DNA of 64,000 nucleotides from Cryobacterium sp. PH29-G1 (lineage in GTDB: Bacteria > Actinomycetota > Actinomycetes > Actinomycetales > Microbacteriaceae), in assembly GCF_030063365.1 (NCBI RefSeq), contig NZ_JASISY010000001.1, forward strand, positions 62,001-126,000. The letters run 5' to 3'. Shown piece by piece: positions 54,838-63,767 of this stretch (its first letter is position 1; each line of letters begins with the position of its first letter). The notes under the pieces were generated by a model. It searched no databases and was not told the DNA's origin. It saw only the letters and a list, made by a program, of their open reading frames with translations. The position numbers were made by a program, and so were the translations under genes.

Positions 54838-55284
54838 GTGACTCGCACTTACACCCCCAAGGCAAGCGAACTCCAGCACGACTGGGTTGTCATCGATGCC
54901 ACCGATATCGTTCTCGGACGTCTGGCCAGCCACGCGGCAATCCTGCTGCGCGGCAAGCACAAGGCCACCTTCTCCCCGCACATGGACGGTGGCGACTTCG
55001 TCATCATCGTCAACGCTGAGAAGGTTGCCCTCACCGGCAAGAAGCTCGACCTGAAGATCGCCTACCGCCACTCGGGTTTCCCGGGCGGCCTCACGGCGAC
55101 CAACTACTCCGAGATGCTCGAGAAGCACCCGACCCGTGCGGTCGAAAAAGCGATTCGCGGCATGCTGCCGAAGAACTCGCTCGGTCGCGCCCAGCTCACC
55201 AAGCTGAAGGTATACGCCGGCCCTGAGCACCCGCACTCCGCTCAGCAGCCCAAGCCGTACACCCTCAGCCAGGTCGCGCAGTAG
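54838..55284 (+). CDS. rplM: 50S ribosomal protein L13
   Basis: 148 residues from GTG 54838; the frame is open upstream but homology starts at [30 protein letters not shown]. Conserved [18 protein letters not shown] near the end. Early assembly protein of the 50S. A weak AAGAAAG site precedes the start. Confidence 0.97.
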   Translation: MTRTYTPKASELQHDWVVIDATDIVLGRLASHAAILLRGKHKATFSPHMDGGDFVIIVNAEKVALTGKKLDLKIAYRHSGFPGGLTATNYSEMLEKHPTRAVEKAIRGMLPKNSLGRAQLTKLKVYAGPEHPHSAQQPKPYTLSQVAQ

Positions 55285-55334
55285 CGCCGGCAACCAGACT
55301 TCTCGACTCTTAGATAAAAAGGATTCCCATCATC

Positions 55335-55820
55335 GTGGCGAAGATCGCAGACCAGATTGACCAGGCTCCGGAGAGCTACTCCACCGAGACCCCGGCCGAA
55401 ACCGTAACCAAGGCGCCCCGCGCCGTCCTCAACGTTCCCGGCGCAGCCGTCGGCCGTCGCAAGCAGGCCATCGCCCGCGTGCGCATCGTCCCCGGCTCCG
55501 GCACGATCGTTGTCAACGGCCGCGAGTTCGCTGACTACTTCCCGAACAAGCTGCACCAGCAGCTCGTCAACGACCCGTTCAAGGTCCTCGACCTGCTCGG
55601 CTCGTACGACGTCATCGCCCGCATCACCGGTGGTGGCCCGTCCGGCCAGGCCGGCGCGCTTCGCCTCGGCATTGCACGCTGCCTGAACCTGATTGACGAA
55701 GAAAACAACCGCGCCATCCTCAAGAAGAACGGCTTCCTGAGCCGCGACGCTCGTGTCAAGGAGCGCAAGAAGGCCGGACTCAAGAAGGCCCGTAAGGCAC
55801 CTCAGTTCAGCAAGCGTTAA
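55335..55820 (+). CDS. rpsI: 30S ribosomal protein S9
   Basis: 161 residues from GTG. The first 35 are an Ala/Pro/Thr-rich extension; the S9 core begins at [17 protein letters not shown] and ends with [13 protein letters not shown], whose terminal Lys-Arg contacts the P-site tRNA. glmM starts 19 bases after. Confidence 0.97.
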   Translation: MAKIADQIDQAPESYSTETPAETVTKAPRAVLNVPGAAVGRRKQAIARVRIVPGSGTIVVNGREFADYFPNKLHQQLVNDPFKVLDLLGSYDVIARITGGGPSGQAGALRLGIARCLNLIDEENNRAILKKNGFLSRDARVKERKKAGLKKARKAPQFSKR

Positions 55821-55839
55821 CCGGATTGCCGACGACGAT

Positions 55840-57201
55840 ATGACTCGTCTATTCGGCACCGACGGCGTTCGGGGCCTGGCCAACCGTGATCTCACGGCTG
55901 TCCTGGCCCTGAGCCTTGCTCAGGCCAGCGCCGCCGTGCTGACCCGTGGTCGTCGTGCAGAAGCACGCTTAGAAGCGGGCCGCCGGCCCGTTGCCGTGGT
56001 CGCCCGCGACCCACGAATTTCCGGTGAATTTCTTACGGCTGCAGTCTCGGCCGGTCTGGCCTCCAGTGGCGTTGACGTTCTCGACGCCGGGGTTATTCCC
56101 ACGCCCGCCGCAGCCTTCTTGATCAACGACATCGGTGCCGACTTCGGTGTGATGATTTCTGCCTCACACAACGCGGCGCCCGACAACGGCATCAAGATCT
56201 TCGCCTTCGGCGGAACCAAACTTCCCGACGACGTTGAGGACCGCATCGAGTCCTACATCGGTCGCGACACCCTCCTGCCGATCGGTGGCGACGTGGGACG
56301 CATCCGTCGTTTCGCCGACGCCGAAGATCGCTACGTGGTGCACCTGCTGACAACGCTGCCGCATCGCCTCGATGGCATTCACGTCGTGCTCGACTGCGCC
56401 CACGGTGCCGCCGCCGGCGTTTCACCGCAGGTATTCACGGATGCCGGTGCTCGTCTCACCGTGATCGGTGCCGACCCTGACGGTCTCAACATCAACGACG
56501 GCGTGGGTTCGACCCACCTCGACAACCTGGCCCGTGCGGTACTCGAGCACGGTGCCGACATCGGCATCGCCCATGATGGTGACGCCGACCGGTGCCTGGC
56601 GGTTGACCGCGACGGCAAGATCGTGGACGGCGACCAGATTATGGCGATCCTCGCCGTGTCGATGGCCGAACGCGGCGTACTCAAGGACCGCACGCTCGTG
56701 GCGACCGTGATGAGCAACCTCGGTTTGCGAAAGGCGATGGCAGCCAACGACATCGCCGTGGTGCAGACCAAGGTCGGCGACCGGTACGTGCTCGAAGAGC
56801 TCAATGCCCACGGCTATTCGCTCGGCGGCGAACAGTCCGGTCACGTCATCATGACCGAGTTCGCCACCACCGGCGACGGCATTCTCACGGGGTTGCACCT
56901 GGTCGCTGAGATGGCTCGCACCGGTAAGACTGTCGCTGAACTGGCATCCGTGATGACCGTGTATCCGCAGATCCTGGTCAACGTGCGCGGTGTGAACCAC
57001 AAGGGCCTCGGCGGCGACGAGGTCATCGCCCAGGCGGTGCGCGCGGCGGAAAGCGAGCTTGGCGATACCGGCCGGGTGCTGTTGCGCCCGTCCGGCACCG
57101 AGCCGATGGTGCGGGTCATGGTGGAAGCCGCCGACCAGCCCACGGCTGACCGGCTGGCGCATTCCCTCGCCGACGTAGTACGCGAGCGCCTGGCCCTCTA
57201 G
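55840..57201 (+). CDS. glmM: Phosphoglucosamine mutase
   Basis: 453 residues from ATG 55840, where family homology begins ([15 protein letters not shown]). The phospho-serine is S109 in [16 protein letters not shown]; metal loop [13 protein letters not shown]; sugar loop GEQSGHVI; phosphate loop [11 protein letters not shown]. Converts glucosamine-6-P to glucosamine-1-P for UDP-GlcNAc. GlmS, which makes its substrate, is encoded at 58396. No strong ribosome-binding site; coupling to rpsI is possible. Confidence 0.96.
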   Translation: MTRLFGTDGVRGLANRDLTAVLALSLAQASAAVLTRGRRAEARLEAGRRPVAVVARDPRISGEFLTAAVSAGLASSGVDVLDAGVIPTPAAAFLINDIGADFGVMISASHNAAPDNGIKIFAFGGTKLPDDVEDRIESYIGRDTLLPIGGDVGRIRRFADAEDRYVVHLLTTLPHRLDGIHVVLDCAHGAAAGVSPQVFTDAGARLTVIGADPDGLNINDGVGSTHLDNLARAVLEHGADIGIAHDGDADRCLAVDRDGKIVDGDQIMAILAVSMAERGVLKDRTLVATVMSNLGLRKAMAANDIAVVQTKVGDRYVLEELNAHGYSLGGEQSGHVIMTEFATTGDGILTGLHLVAEMARTGKTVAELASVMTVYPQILVNVRGVNHKGLGGDEVIAQAVRAAESELGDTGRVLLRPSGTEPMVRVMVEAADQPTADRLAHSLADVVRERLAL

Positions 57202-57216
57202 TTTCGTAGCTCGGCT

Positions 57217-57376
57217 CACCAGGTCTCGAGACGCGGGCCAAGAGCGGGCCCGCTCCTCGACCAGCGGGGTGGGTCGCCCCGCTCGCTGGTCGAGATTTCG
57301 CCGCTCGCTGGTCGAGGAGCGAGCTTTGCGAGCGTCTCGAGACCTGGTGACGGGCGGGCCTGCTCCTCGACCAGCG
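57217..57376. repeat. Intergenic inverted-repeat element between glmM and coaA
   Basis: 18-bp perfect inverted ends (CACCAGGTCTCGAGACGC at 57217-57234 and its complement at 57332-57349). Inside lies a 15-bp inverted pair (57252-57266 with 57306-57320, GCTCCTCGACCAGCG type), with a further copy at 57362-57376 and a partial one near 57281-57294. It lies between two convergent genes and may terminate both. Confidence 0.8.
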
Positions 57377-57404
57377 GTGTGGGTGACGCTCCTGGGACTG
57401 CGGG

Positions 57405-58361
57405 TCAGACCTTGCGCAGGAGCACCTTGGAGACCGCGTGCGTGGGGTCCTTGCGCAACACCAGGGTCGCGCGCGACCGGGTGGGGCGGATGTTCTGCAG
57501 CAGGTTCGGTTCGTTGATGCTGCTCCAGATGCTGCGCGCCTTGCCGCGAGCTTCTTCCTCGGTGAGGGCGGCATAACGGTGAAAGAACGAGTTGGGGTTG
57601 GAGAACGCTCCGCGTTGCAGCTTGAGAAAACGTTCCTCGTACCACCGGGCAATGTCCTGGGTGCGGGCATCCACGTAGACCGTGAAATCGAACAGGTCGC
57701 TCACCGAAAGACCGTGTCCCGGCCCGGGGGGCTGCAACACGTTGAGGCCCTCGACGATGAGGATGTCCGGCTGTCGCACGACGATCTGGGCGTCGGGCAC
57801 GATGTCGTAGCTCAAATGCGAATAGAACGGTGAACGCACCTCGGGGGCGCCGCTCTTGACCGCGCTCACGAACCGCAACAGGGCCCGCCGGTCATACGAT
57901 TCCGGAAAACCCTTGCGCGCCATCAGCCCGCGACGATTCAGTTCCGCGTTGGGAAAAAGAAACCCATCGGTCGTGACGAGCTCGACTCGTGGGGTGTCAT
58001 CCCACCGGGCCAGCATCTCGCGCAACAGCCGTGCCGTAGTCGACTTACCGACCGCGACGGAGCCGGCGACACCGATGACGAACGGCGTCGGACGGGCACG
58101 TTCGCCTAGGAATCCGCTCGTGGCGCGGTGCAGTGTGCGAGCATTCGCAGCGTACAGGTTGAGCAGGCGACTCAGCGGCAGGTAGACATCCGTCACTTCG
58201 TTGATGTCGAGCGGCTCGCCCAGCCCGCGCAATTGCACGATCTCCGTTTCTTTCAGCGGAAGCATCGTGGTCGGCGCGAGGGCAGCCCAATCGGCCCGGT
58301 CCAATTCCACAAAAGGGGTGCCGTGACCGTTCACTACAGGGGTCAGCACCGGATCGGACAT
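57405..58361 (-). CDS. coaA: Pantothenate kinase, type I
   Basis: 318 residues. P-loop [17 protein letters not shown] near residue 100; [27 protein letters not shown] and [12 protein letters not shown] are CoaA signatures. First step of CoA synthesis, normally feedback-inhibited by CoA. Divergent from glmS with only 34 bases between the starts; a GGGGGGAATG precedes the start on this strand. Confidence 0.95.
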   Translation of the reverse strand: MSDPVLTPVVNGHGTPFVELDRADWAALAPTTMLPLKETEIVQLRGLGEPLDINEVTDVYLPLSRLLNLYAANARTLHRATSGFLGERARPTPFVIGVAGSVAVGKSTTARLLREMLARWDDTPRVELVTTDGFLFPNAELNRRGLMARKGFPESYDRRALLRFVSAVKSGAPEVRSPFYSHLSYDIVPDAQIVVRQPDILIVEGLNVLQPPGPGHGLSVSDLFDFTVYVDARTQDIARWYEERFLKLQRGAFSNPNSFFHRYAALTEEEARGKARSIWSSINEPNLLQNIRPTRSRATLVLRKDPTHAVSKVLLRKV

Positions 58362-58395
58362 TCCCCCCAGCTTAGTCCGACTAATATCAGGTGCT

Positions 58396-60246
58396 ATGTG
58401 CGGAATCGTAGGTTATGTCGGAAGCAACAAAACCGTTGATGTTCTGATGGGAGGGCTCGGGCGACTCGAGTATCGCGGGTACGACTCCGCGGGGATCGCC
58501 GTCATTGATGAATCCGGCGTGCTGAACACCGCCAAGAAGGCGGGCAAGCTCTCGGCGCTGACCGATGAGCTCAAGGCTCGTCCCATCAATACCGGAAAGA
58601 CCGGGATCGGGCACACTCGTTGGGCCACGCACGGTGGACCGACCGATGGAAACGCGCACCCGCACCTGGGTGACAACAACAAACTCGCTCTCATCCACAA
58701 CGGCATCATTGAAAACTTTGCACCGCTGCGCGACGAACTACTCGCTGAGGGCTTCACCTTCCTGAGCGAAACCGACACCGAGGTTGCGGCGGTTCTGCTC
58801 GGCCGCGAGTACCAGCGCGTCGGCGATTTGGCCGAAGCGTTCCGCTCCATCGTGGCCCGCCTCGACGGTGCATTCACCCTACTGGCCGTGCACCAGGACC
58901 AGCCCGGCGTCGTGGTCGGCGCCCGCCGCAACTCCCCGCTCGTGATCGGACTCGGCGACGGCGAAAATTTTCTCGGGTCTGACGTGGCCGCCTTTGTTGA
59001 GTACACCCGCCGGGCCGTGGCCATCGGCCAGGACCAGATCGTCACCATTACGCCCGACACCGTCACCGTGACCGACTTCGACGGCAACCCGGTCGAGACG
59101 GAAGAATTCGACATCGCCTGGGATGCCTCGGCGTCGGACAAGGGCGGCTGGTCCAGCTTTATGGCCAAGGAAGTCTCCGAGCAGCCGGATGCCGTCGCCA
59201 ATACCCTGCGCGGCCGCATTCACGAGGGACACGTCGTTGTTCCCGAACTGACGGCTTTCGGTGACGACGTGCTCGCCGGTATCCGTCGTATCGTCATCGT
59301 CGCCTGTGGAACCGCCGCGTACGCCGGCCAGACCGCCAAGTACGCCATTGAAAAATGGGCACGGGTGCCGGTGGATGTCGAACTCAGCCATGAATTCCGT
59401 TACCGCGACCCGGTGCTCAGCGATGACACCTTGGTGATTTCGATCAGCCAGTCCGGTGAAACCATGGACACGCTCATGGCCGTCAAATACGCCATGTCGC
59501 AAGGCGCGAAAGCGATCTCGATCTGTAACACGCAGGGCGCCACAATTCCGCGCGAGTCCGACGCCGTGGTCTACACGCACGCCGGCCCCGAGGTCGCCGT
59601 CGCGTCGACCAAGGCCTTCGTGGCGCAGATCGCGGCGCTGTACCTGTTCGGGCTGCACCTCGCCCGCGTGCGTGGCTCGCTCACGGATGCCGAGCAGGCC
59701 CTGCAGGTCGCCGAGCTGCAGGGCATTCCGGAGAAGATCGCCGCCGTTCTCAGCGTCGAAGAGGATGTGCGGCAGCTCGCCGGCAGGATGAGCGACACCC
59801 GCGCGGTGCTGTTCCTCGGCCGTCATGTCGGGTTTCCGATCGCACTCGAGGGCGCGCTCAAGCTCAAAGAGCTCGCCTACATTCATGCCGAAGGATTCGC
59901 CGCCGGTGAGCTCAAGCACGGTCCGATCGCCCTGATCGAGCCCGGTCAGCCGGTGTTCGTCGTGGTGCCGAGCCCACGAGGTTCTGCCCACCTGCACCCG
60001 AAGGTCGTTTCGAACATCCAGGAGATCCGCGCACGCGGCGCGCGCATCATTGCGATCGCCGAGGCCGGCGATGCCGCGGTTCTGCCGTTTGCCGACACCG
60101 TCATTCCGATTCCGCTCGCCGGGCCCCTGTTCGAGCCGCTGCTGGCCGTGGTGCCGTTGCAGATGTTTGCCATGGAGCTGGCCATTGCCAAGGGTCTCGA
60201 CGTGGACCAGCCGCGCAACCTGGCCAAATCCGTCACGGTCGAATAG
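58396..60246 (+). CDS. glmS: Glutamine-fructose-6-phosphate aminotransferase (isomerizing)
   Basis: 616 residues. Begins MCGIVGYVG so that, after Met removal, Cys1 is the glutaminase nucleophile; RGYDSAG and HTRWATHG follow. Two SIS domains ([54 protein letters not shown]) and the C-terminal LAKSVTVE complete the enzyme. Entry step of amino-sugar synthesis. A -10-like TAATAT ends 8 bases upstream of the ATG. Confidence 0.97.
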   Translation: MCGIVGYVGSNKTVDVLMGGLGRLEYRGYDSAGIAVIDESGVLNTAKKAGKLSALTDELKARPINTGKTGIGHTRWATHGGPTDGNAHPHLGDNNKLALIHNGIIENFAPLRDELLAEGFTFLSETDTEVAAVLLGREYQRVGDLAEAFRSIVARLDGAFTLLAVHQDQPGVVVGARRNSPLVIGLGDGENFLGSDVAAFVEYTRRAVAIGQDQIVTITPDTVTVTDFDGNPVETEEFDIAWDASASDKGGWSSFMAKEVSEQPDAVANTLRGRIHEGHVVVPELTAFGDDVLAGIRRIVIVACGTAAYAGQTAKYAIEKWARVPVDVELSHEFRYRDPVLSDDTLVISISQSGETMDTLMAVKYAMSQGAKAISICNTQGATIPRESDAVVYTHAGPEVAVASTKAFVAQIAALYLFGLHLARVRGSLTDAEQALQVAELQGIPEKIAAVLSVEEDVRQLAGRMSDTRAVLFLGRHVGFPIALEGALKLKELAYIHAEGFAAGELKHGPIALIEPGQPVFVVVPSPRGSAHLHPKVVSNIQEIRARGARIIAIAEAGDAAVLPFADTVIPIPLAGPLFEPLLAVVPLQMFAMELAIAKGLDVDQPRNLAKSVTVE

Positions 60247-60252
60247 ACCGCG

Positions 60253-60609
60253 GTGATCAAAGGCATCGGGATTGACGTGGTCGACCTGGCGCGGTTCACG
60301 CGCCAGGTCGAGCGCACGCCAGGTCTCGTGCCGCGGTTGTTCGCCCCGGGGGAGCGCGGCCTGCCGGTGCACTCCCTCGCGGCGCGCTTCGCCGCGAAGG
60401 AAGCCCTGATCAAGGCCCTCGGTGACAGCGCCGGCGCCACCTGGCAGGAGATGGAGATTGTGAACGACCCGCACGGCAACCCCGAATTCAAACTCAGCGG
60501 GGCGGCAGCGACGGCCCTGGCCGACCGCGGTATTGGCCGGGTGCACGTCACCATGACCCACGACGCCGGTGTGGCCTGCGCCTTCGTCGTCGCTGAGGGT
60601 GAGCAATGA
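60253..60609 (+). CDS. acpS: Holo-[acyl-carrier-protein] synthase
   Basis: 118 residues from GTG. GIGIDVVDLARF at the N terminus and RFAAKEALIKALG in the middle are the Mg/CoA-binding motifs. Transfers phosphopantetheine from CoA to ACP. It overlaps alr by 4 bases, making a glmS-acpS-alr-tsaE transcription unit. Confidence 0.95.
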   Translation: MIKGIGIDVVDLARFTRQVERTPGLVPRLFAPGERGLPVHSLAARFAAKEALIKALGDSAGATWQEMEIVNDPHGNPEFKLSGAAATALADRGIGRVHVTMTHDAGVACAFVVAEGEQ

Positions 60610-61727
60610 CCGGCTTTCGCGAAGCCGTGATTGACCTCGCGGCCATCCGCGGCAACATGGCTCACCTGCGCACAGTCATCGGCACCCCCCACACCATGGC
60701 GGTGGTCAAAGCCAACGCCTACGGGCACGGCGCGATTCCGGTGGCCCTGGCCGCCCTCGCCGGGGGAGCGGACTGGCTTGGCGTCGCCGATATCGATGAA
60801 GCGTTGGCCCTGCGTGACGCCGGCATTGACGCACCGATTTTGGCCTGGCTGCACGACCCCGACGCCGATTTCAGCGCCGCCATCGACGACGACGTCACCC
60901 TCGGGGTCTCGTCAGCGCGCCAACTGCAACAGGTAGCGGATGCCGCGGCGGAGCTGGGTCGCACCGCATCCGTTCATCTGAAGCTGGAGACCGGGCTGAG
61001 CCGCAACGGCGTGCACGAAGGTGACTGGGCCGCGGTATTCGCGCTCGCCGCCGCACTCGAGCGGGTCGGACTGCTGCGCGTCGACGGCGTCATGAGTCAC
61101 CTCGCTAACGCCTCGGACGACGATGACCAGCAGGCGCTGGCTTGCTTCGAACGCGGTCTCCGGGCGGCCCGCACCGCCGGGCTGGCTCCCGCTCTCGTGC
61201 ACCTCGCCTCATCGGCGGCGGCCCTGCGGTTGCCGTCTGCGCGTTTCACCATGGTGCGCCTGGGCATCACCCTGTACGGGCTGTCGCCTTTTGCCGATGC
61301 GACGTCGGCTGACCTCGGGCTGGTTCCGGCGATGACCCTGCGTGGCCGGGTGGCCCTCGTGCGTCGGGTGAACGCGGGTGCCGGGGTCTCCTACGACTAC
61401 CTCTGGCGGGCACCACAGGATTCCACGCTCGTGCTCGTGCCGCTCGGCTACGCCGACGGAATTCCGCGCCAGGCCGCGGGAACGGCGCTCGTGCATATTC
61501 GCAGCGAGAACTACCCGGTGGTGGGGCGAGTGGCGATGGACCAATTCGTGGTCAACCTCGGCAACGAGGATCCCGGCGTGGCCGTGGGCGACGAGGTGAT
61601 TGTGTTCGGCGACCCGACCACCGGAGCACCGAGCGCCACCGACTGGGCCAACGCCGCCGGCACGATCAACTACGAGATCGTCACCCGCATCGGGCATCGC
61701 GTGAACCGGCGGCATATCAATGGCTGA
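60606..61727 (+). CDS. alr: Alanine racemase
   Basis: 373 residues. The PLP lysine lies in VVKANAYGHGA (about residue 39); VNAGAGVSYDYLW holds the catalytic Tyr region; VVGRVAMDQFVVNLG follows. Supplies D-alanine for peptidoglycan. The last 8 bases overlap tsaE. Confidence 0.96.
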   Translation: MTGFREAVIDLAAIRGNMAHLRTVIGTPHTMAVVKANAYGHGAIPVALAALAGGADWLGVADIDEALALRDAGIDAPILAWLHDPDADFSAAIDDDVTLGVSSARQLQQVADAAAELGRTASVHLKLETGLSRNGVHEGDWAAVFALAAALERVGLLRVDGVMSHLANASDDDDQQALACFERGLRAARTAGLAPALVHLASSAAALRLPSARFTMVRLGITLYGLSPFADATSADLGLVPAMTLRGRVALVRRVNAGAGVSYDYLWRAPQDSTLVLVPLGYADGIPRQAAGTALVHIRSENYPVVGRVAMDQFVVNLGNEDPGVAVGDEVIVFGDPTTGAPSATDWANAAGTINYEIVTRIGHRVNRRHING

Positions 61728-62256
61728 GCTGCGCCGCACCGTTGCGGATGCGGCGGCGATGCACCAATTCGGTGTTGAGCTCGCGCGCACCCTCAAAGCC
61801 GGCGACCTGATCGTGCTCACCGGCCCACTCGGTGCGGGCAAGACCACCCTCACGCGGGGGCTCGGCGAAGGCCTGCACGTGCGCGGAGCCGTCACCAGCC
61901 CCACCTTTGTGCTCGCCCGCACGCATCCGAGCCTCGTCGGCGGTGCGCCGTTCGTGCACGTCGACGCCTACCGCCTGGGCAGCGCCATGGAACTCGACGA
62001 TCTCGACATCGATTTCGCACACTCCATCGTCGTGGTCGAATGGGGTCGTGGCCTGCTCGACGGCATCACCGAGTCCTGGCTCGATATCGAGATCGTGCGT
62101 CCGCAGGGGCAGTCGCCGGCGCTGGCAGAAGCGGATGCCGCAGCATCCGTTATCGATTTGGATCACGATCTCGACGAGCCCAGAAGCGTGACCCTGATCG
62201 GTCACGGCCCGCGGTGGGCCACCCTGGCGGAATTGTTACCGACCGAACCCGCTTAG
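61720..62256 (+). CDS. tsaE: t6A biosynthesis ATPase TsaE
   Basis: 178 residues. Walker A GPLGAGKTTLTRGLGEGL near residue 35; SPTFVLARTH and HVDAYRLGSAMELDDLDI are family motifs. Energises the TsaBDE complex that makes N6-threonylcarbamoyladenosine at tRNA position 37. A permease gene separates it from tsaB, its partner. Confidence 0.94.
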   Translation: MAELRRTVADAAAMHQFGVELARTLKAGDLIVLTGPLGAGKTTLTRGLGEGLHVRGAVTSPTFVLARTHPSLVGGAPFVHVDAYRLGSAMELDDLDIDFAHSIVVVEWGRGLLDGITESWLDIEIVRPQGQSPALAEADAAASVIDLDHDLDEPRSVTLIGHGPRWATLAELLPTEPA

Positions 62257-62304
62257 GCTAATGCCATGCCCGTACCCCGTTCTCACTCCTGCGCGCTCTC
62301 GTGA
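62254..62304 (+). CDS. Possible leaderless 12-codon upstream ORF coupled to the permease gene
   Basis: The ORF itself is ATG 62266 to TGA 62302-62304, peptide MPVPRSHSCALS. TAGGCT (62254-62259) ends exactly 6 bases before the ATG, as at other leaderless starts here. The TGA overlaps the permease GTG (62301) in the sequence GTGA, and the permease lacks a ribosome-binding site. This fits translational coupling or peptide-dependent control. A past frameshift joining this segment to the permease is an alternative. Confidence 0.45.
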
Positions 62305-63101
62305 AGCCTGACTCGGGGGCCCGGTACTGGCTGACACTGATTCTGATCGGTACCATCGGCGGCTTCCTCTCCGGCATGTTCGGCGTCGGCGGCGGCATCG
62401 TGATGGTTCCGCTGCTCGTTGATCTCGCCCGGATGGATCAACGTCGCGCCGCGGCGACCTCGCTCGTGGCCATCGTGCCGGCCTCCCTGGTCGGGGCCAC
62501 CACCTACTTCCTGAACGGCCACACCGACCTCGTCGCCGCCGGATTCATCGTCATTGGCGCCGTTGTCGGTGCGATTATCGGAACGCGGCTGTTGCGGCGA
62601 ATCCCGCTGGTCTGGCTGCGCTGGATGTTCATCGGCCTGCTCGTGGTCGTGGCCGCCCGGCTGCTGCTGGTTGCTCCGATTCGTGGCGCGGTCGTTGACC
62701 TCACCTGGCCGGTCGCTCTGGGTTACATCGTGCTCGGCCTGTTCATGGGCATCGCGTCGGGACTGTTCGGGATCGGCGGTGGCGTGATTGCCGTGCCCGG
62801 CCTCATTGCCCTGTTCGGCGCGAGCGACCTCATCGCCAAGGGAACCTCGCTGCTCGTGATGCTGCCCACCGGCATCGTCGGTACCATCTCCAACCTGCGC
62901 GGTCGACTCGTAGATTTGCGCGCCGGCCTCGCCGTCGGCGTGGCCGCGACCCTGGTTTCCGCACCGGGCGTCGCCGTGGCGCTGATGATTCCGGCGCGCC
63001 TGTCCGGCATTCTCTTCGCCGGACTGCTCATCCTGGCCGCGGTTCAGCTGAGCATCAAGGCCGTGCGCGCCCAGCGCGGACCCAAGCCCGACGCGAGTTG
63101 A
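62301..63101 (+). CDS. TauE/SafE (sulfite exporter) family permease
   Basis: 266 residues, about eight membrane segments in two repeats; GFLSGMFGVGGGIVMVPLL near the N terminus and ASGLFGIGGGVIAVPGLI in the second half are the paired family motifs. Family members move sulfite, organosulfonates or other anions; the substrate here is unknown. It starts with GTG inside the stop of a tiny upstream ORF. It interrupts the tsaE-tsaB gene pair. Confidence 0.9.
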   Translation: MKPDSGARYWLTLILIGTIGGFLSGMFGVGGGIVMVPLLVDLARMDQRRAAATSLVAIVPASLVGATTYFLNGHTDLVAAGFIVIGAVVGAIIGTRLLRRIPLVWLRWMFIGLLVVVAARLLLVAPIRGAVVDLTWPVALGYIVLGLFMGIASGLFGIGGGVIAVPGLIALFGASDLIAKGTSLLVMLPTGIVGTISNLRGRLVDLRAGLAVGVAATLVSAPGVAVALMIPARLSGILFAGLLILAAVQLSIKAVRAQRGPKPDAS

Positions 63102-63119
63102 ACCCCGCGCCACAGCGCC

Positions 63120-63131
63120 TAGGCTGATCGG
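63120..63131 (+). promoter_or_regulatory. Leaderless promoter element of tsaB
   Basis: TAGGCT (63120-63125) ends 6 bases before the GTG at 63132. No Shine-Dalgarno sequence precedes the start. Confidence 0.55.
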
Positions 63132-63767
63132 GTGCTACTTGCCATCGATACCTCCGCCGGCACGAGTGTCGCCGTTGTCGACCTGACCCGTGGTGTGCTC
63201 GCCGAACGCGGCGAAAACGACACCATGCGTCATGCCGAAATTGTCGGCCCCTTCATACTGGCCTGCCTCCATGAAGCGAACATCACTCCAGCCGACCTTT
63301 CCGGCGTGGTCGGGGGCATGGGCCCCGGCCCGTTCACCGGACTGCGGGTCGGCATTGCCTCGGCCCGGGTATTCGCCCTCGGCGCCGGCAAACCGCTGGT
63401 TCCGGTGATCAGCCACGACGCCATCGCCTACGGCCACTACCGGCGCGGTCATCGGGGCCCCCTCGTGGTCGTCACCGACGCTCGGCGCCGCGAAATCTAC
63501 TGGAGCGCCTATACGGCAGCGGATGCCGCCGGCCTGCCCGTGCGCGCCGGGGCCCCCGGCCTCGCCAAACCCGCCCAGCTTGATGACCCCGCCTGGCTGC
63601 ACGCAGGGTGGCCACGTTTGGACGCCGCCACCGTCTCGGCCGGCGAACTCGGCCTGGTCGCTGAATTGAGCTACGCCCACCAACGACCGTTCGCCGCCAA
63701 CGAGCCGCTGTATCTGCGCTCACCCGACGTCACGCTCTCGGCCGGTCCCAAACGGGTGAGCCGATGA
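63132..63767 (+). CDS. tsaB: t6A biosynthesis protein TsaB
   Basis: 211 residues, actin-like ASKHA fold without full ATPase motifs: MLLAIDTSAGTSVAVVD, GGMGPGPFTGLRVGIASAR and VVTDARRREIYWSAY are diagnostic. Scaffold for TsaD in the t6A complex. Overlaps rimI by 4 bases; tsaD is expected just past the window. Confidence 0.94.
   Translation: MLLAIDTSAGTSVAVVDLTRGVLAERGENDTMRHAEIVGPFILACLHEANITPADLSGVVGGMGPGPFTGLRVGIASARVFALGAGKPLVPVISHDAIAYGHYRRGHRGPLVVVTDARRREIYWSAYTAADAAGLPVRAGAPGLAKPAQLDDPAWLHAGWPRLDAATVSAGELGLVAELSYAHQRPFAANEPLYLRSPDVTLSAGPKRVSR

Noticed and set aside
58879..60606. 575-codon reverse-strand frame opposite glmS and acpS
   Set aside because: Fully covered by two well-supported forward genes; the translation is low complexity (His, Gly, Arg, Asp) and has no domain.
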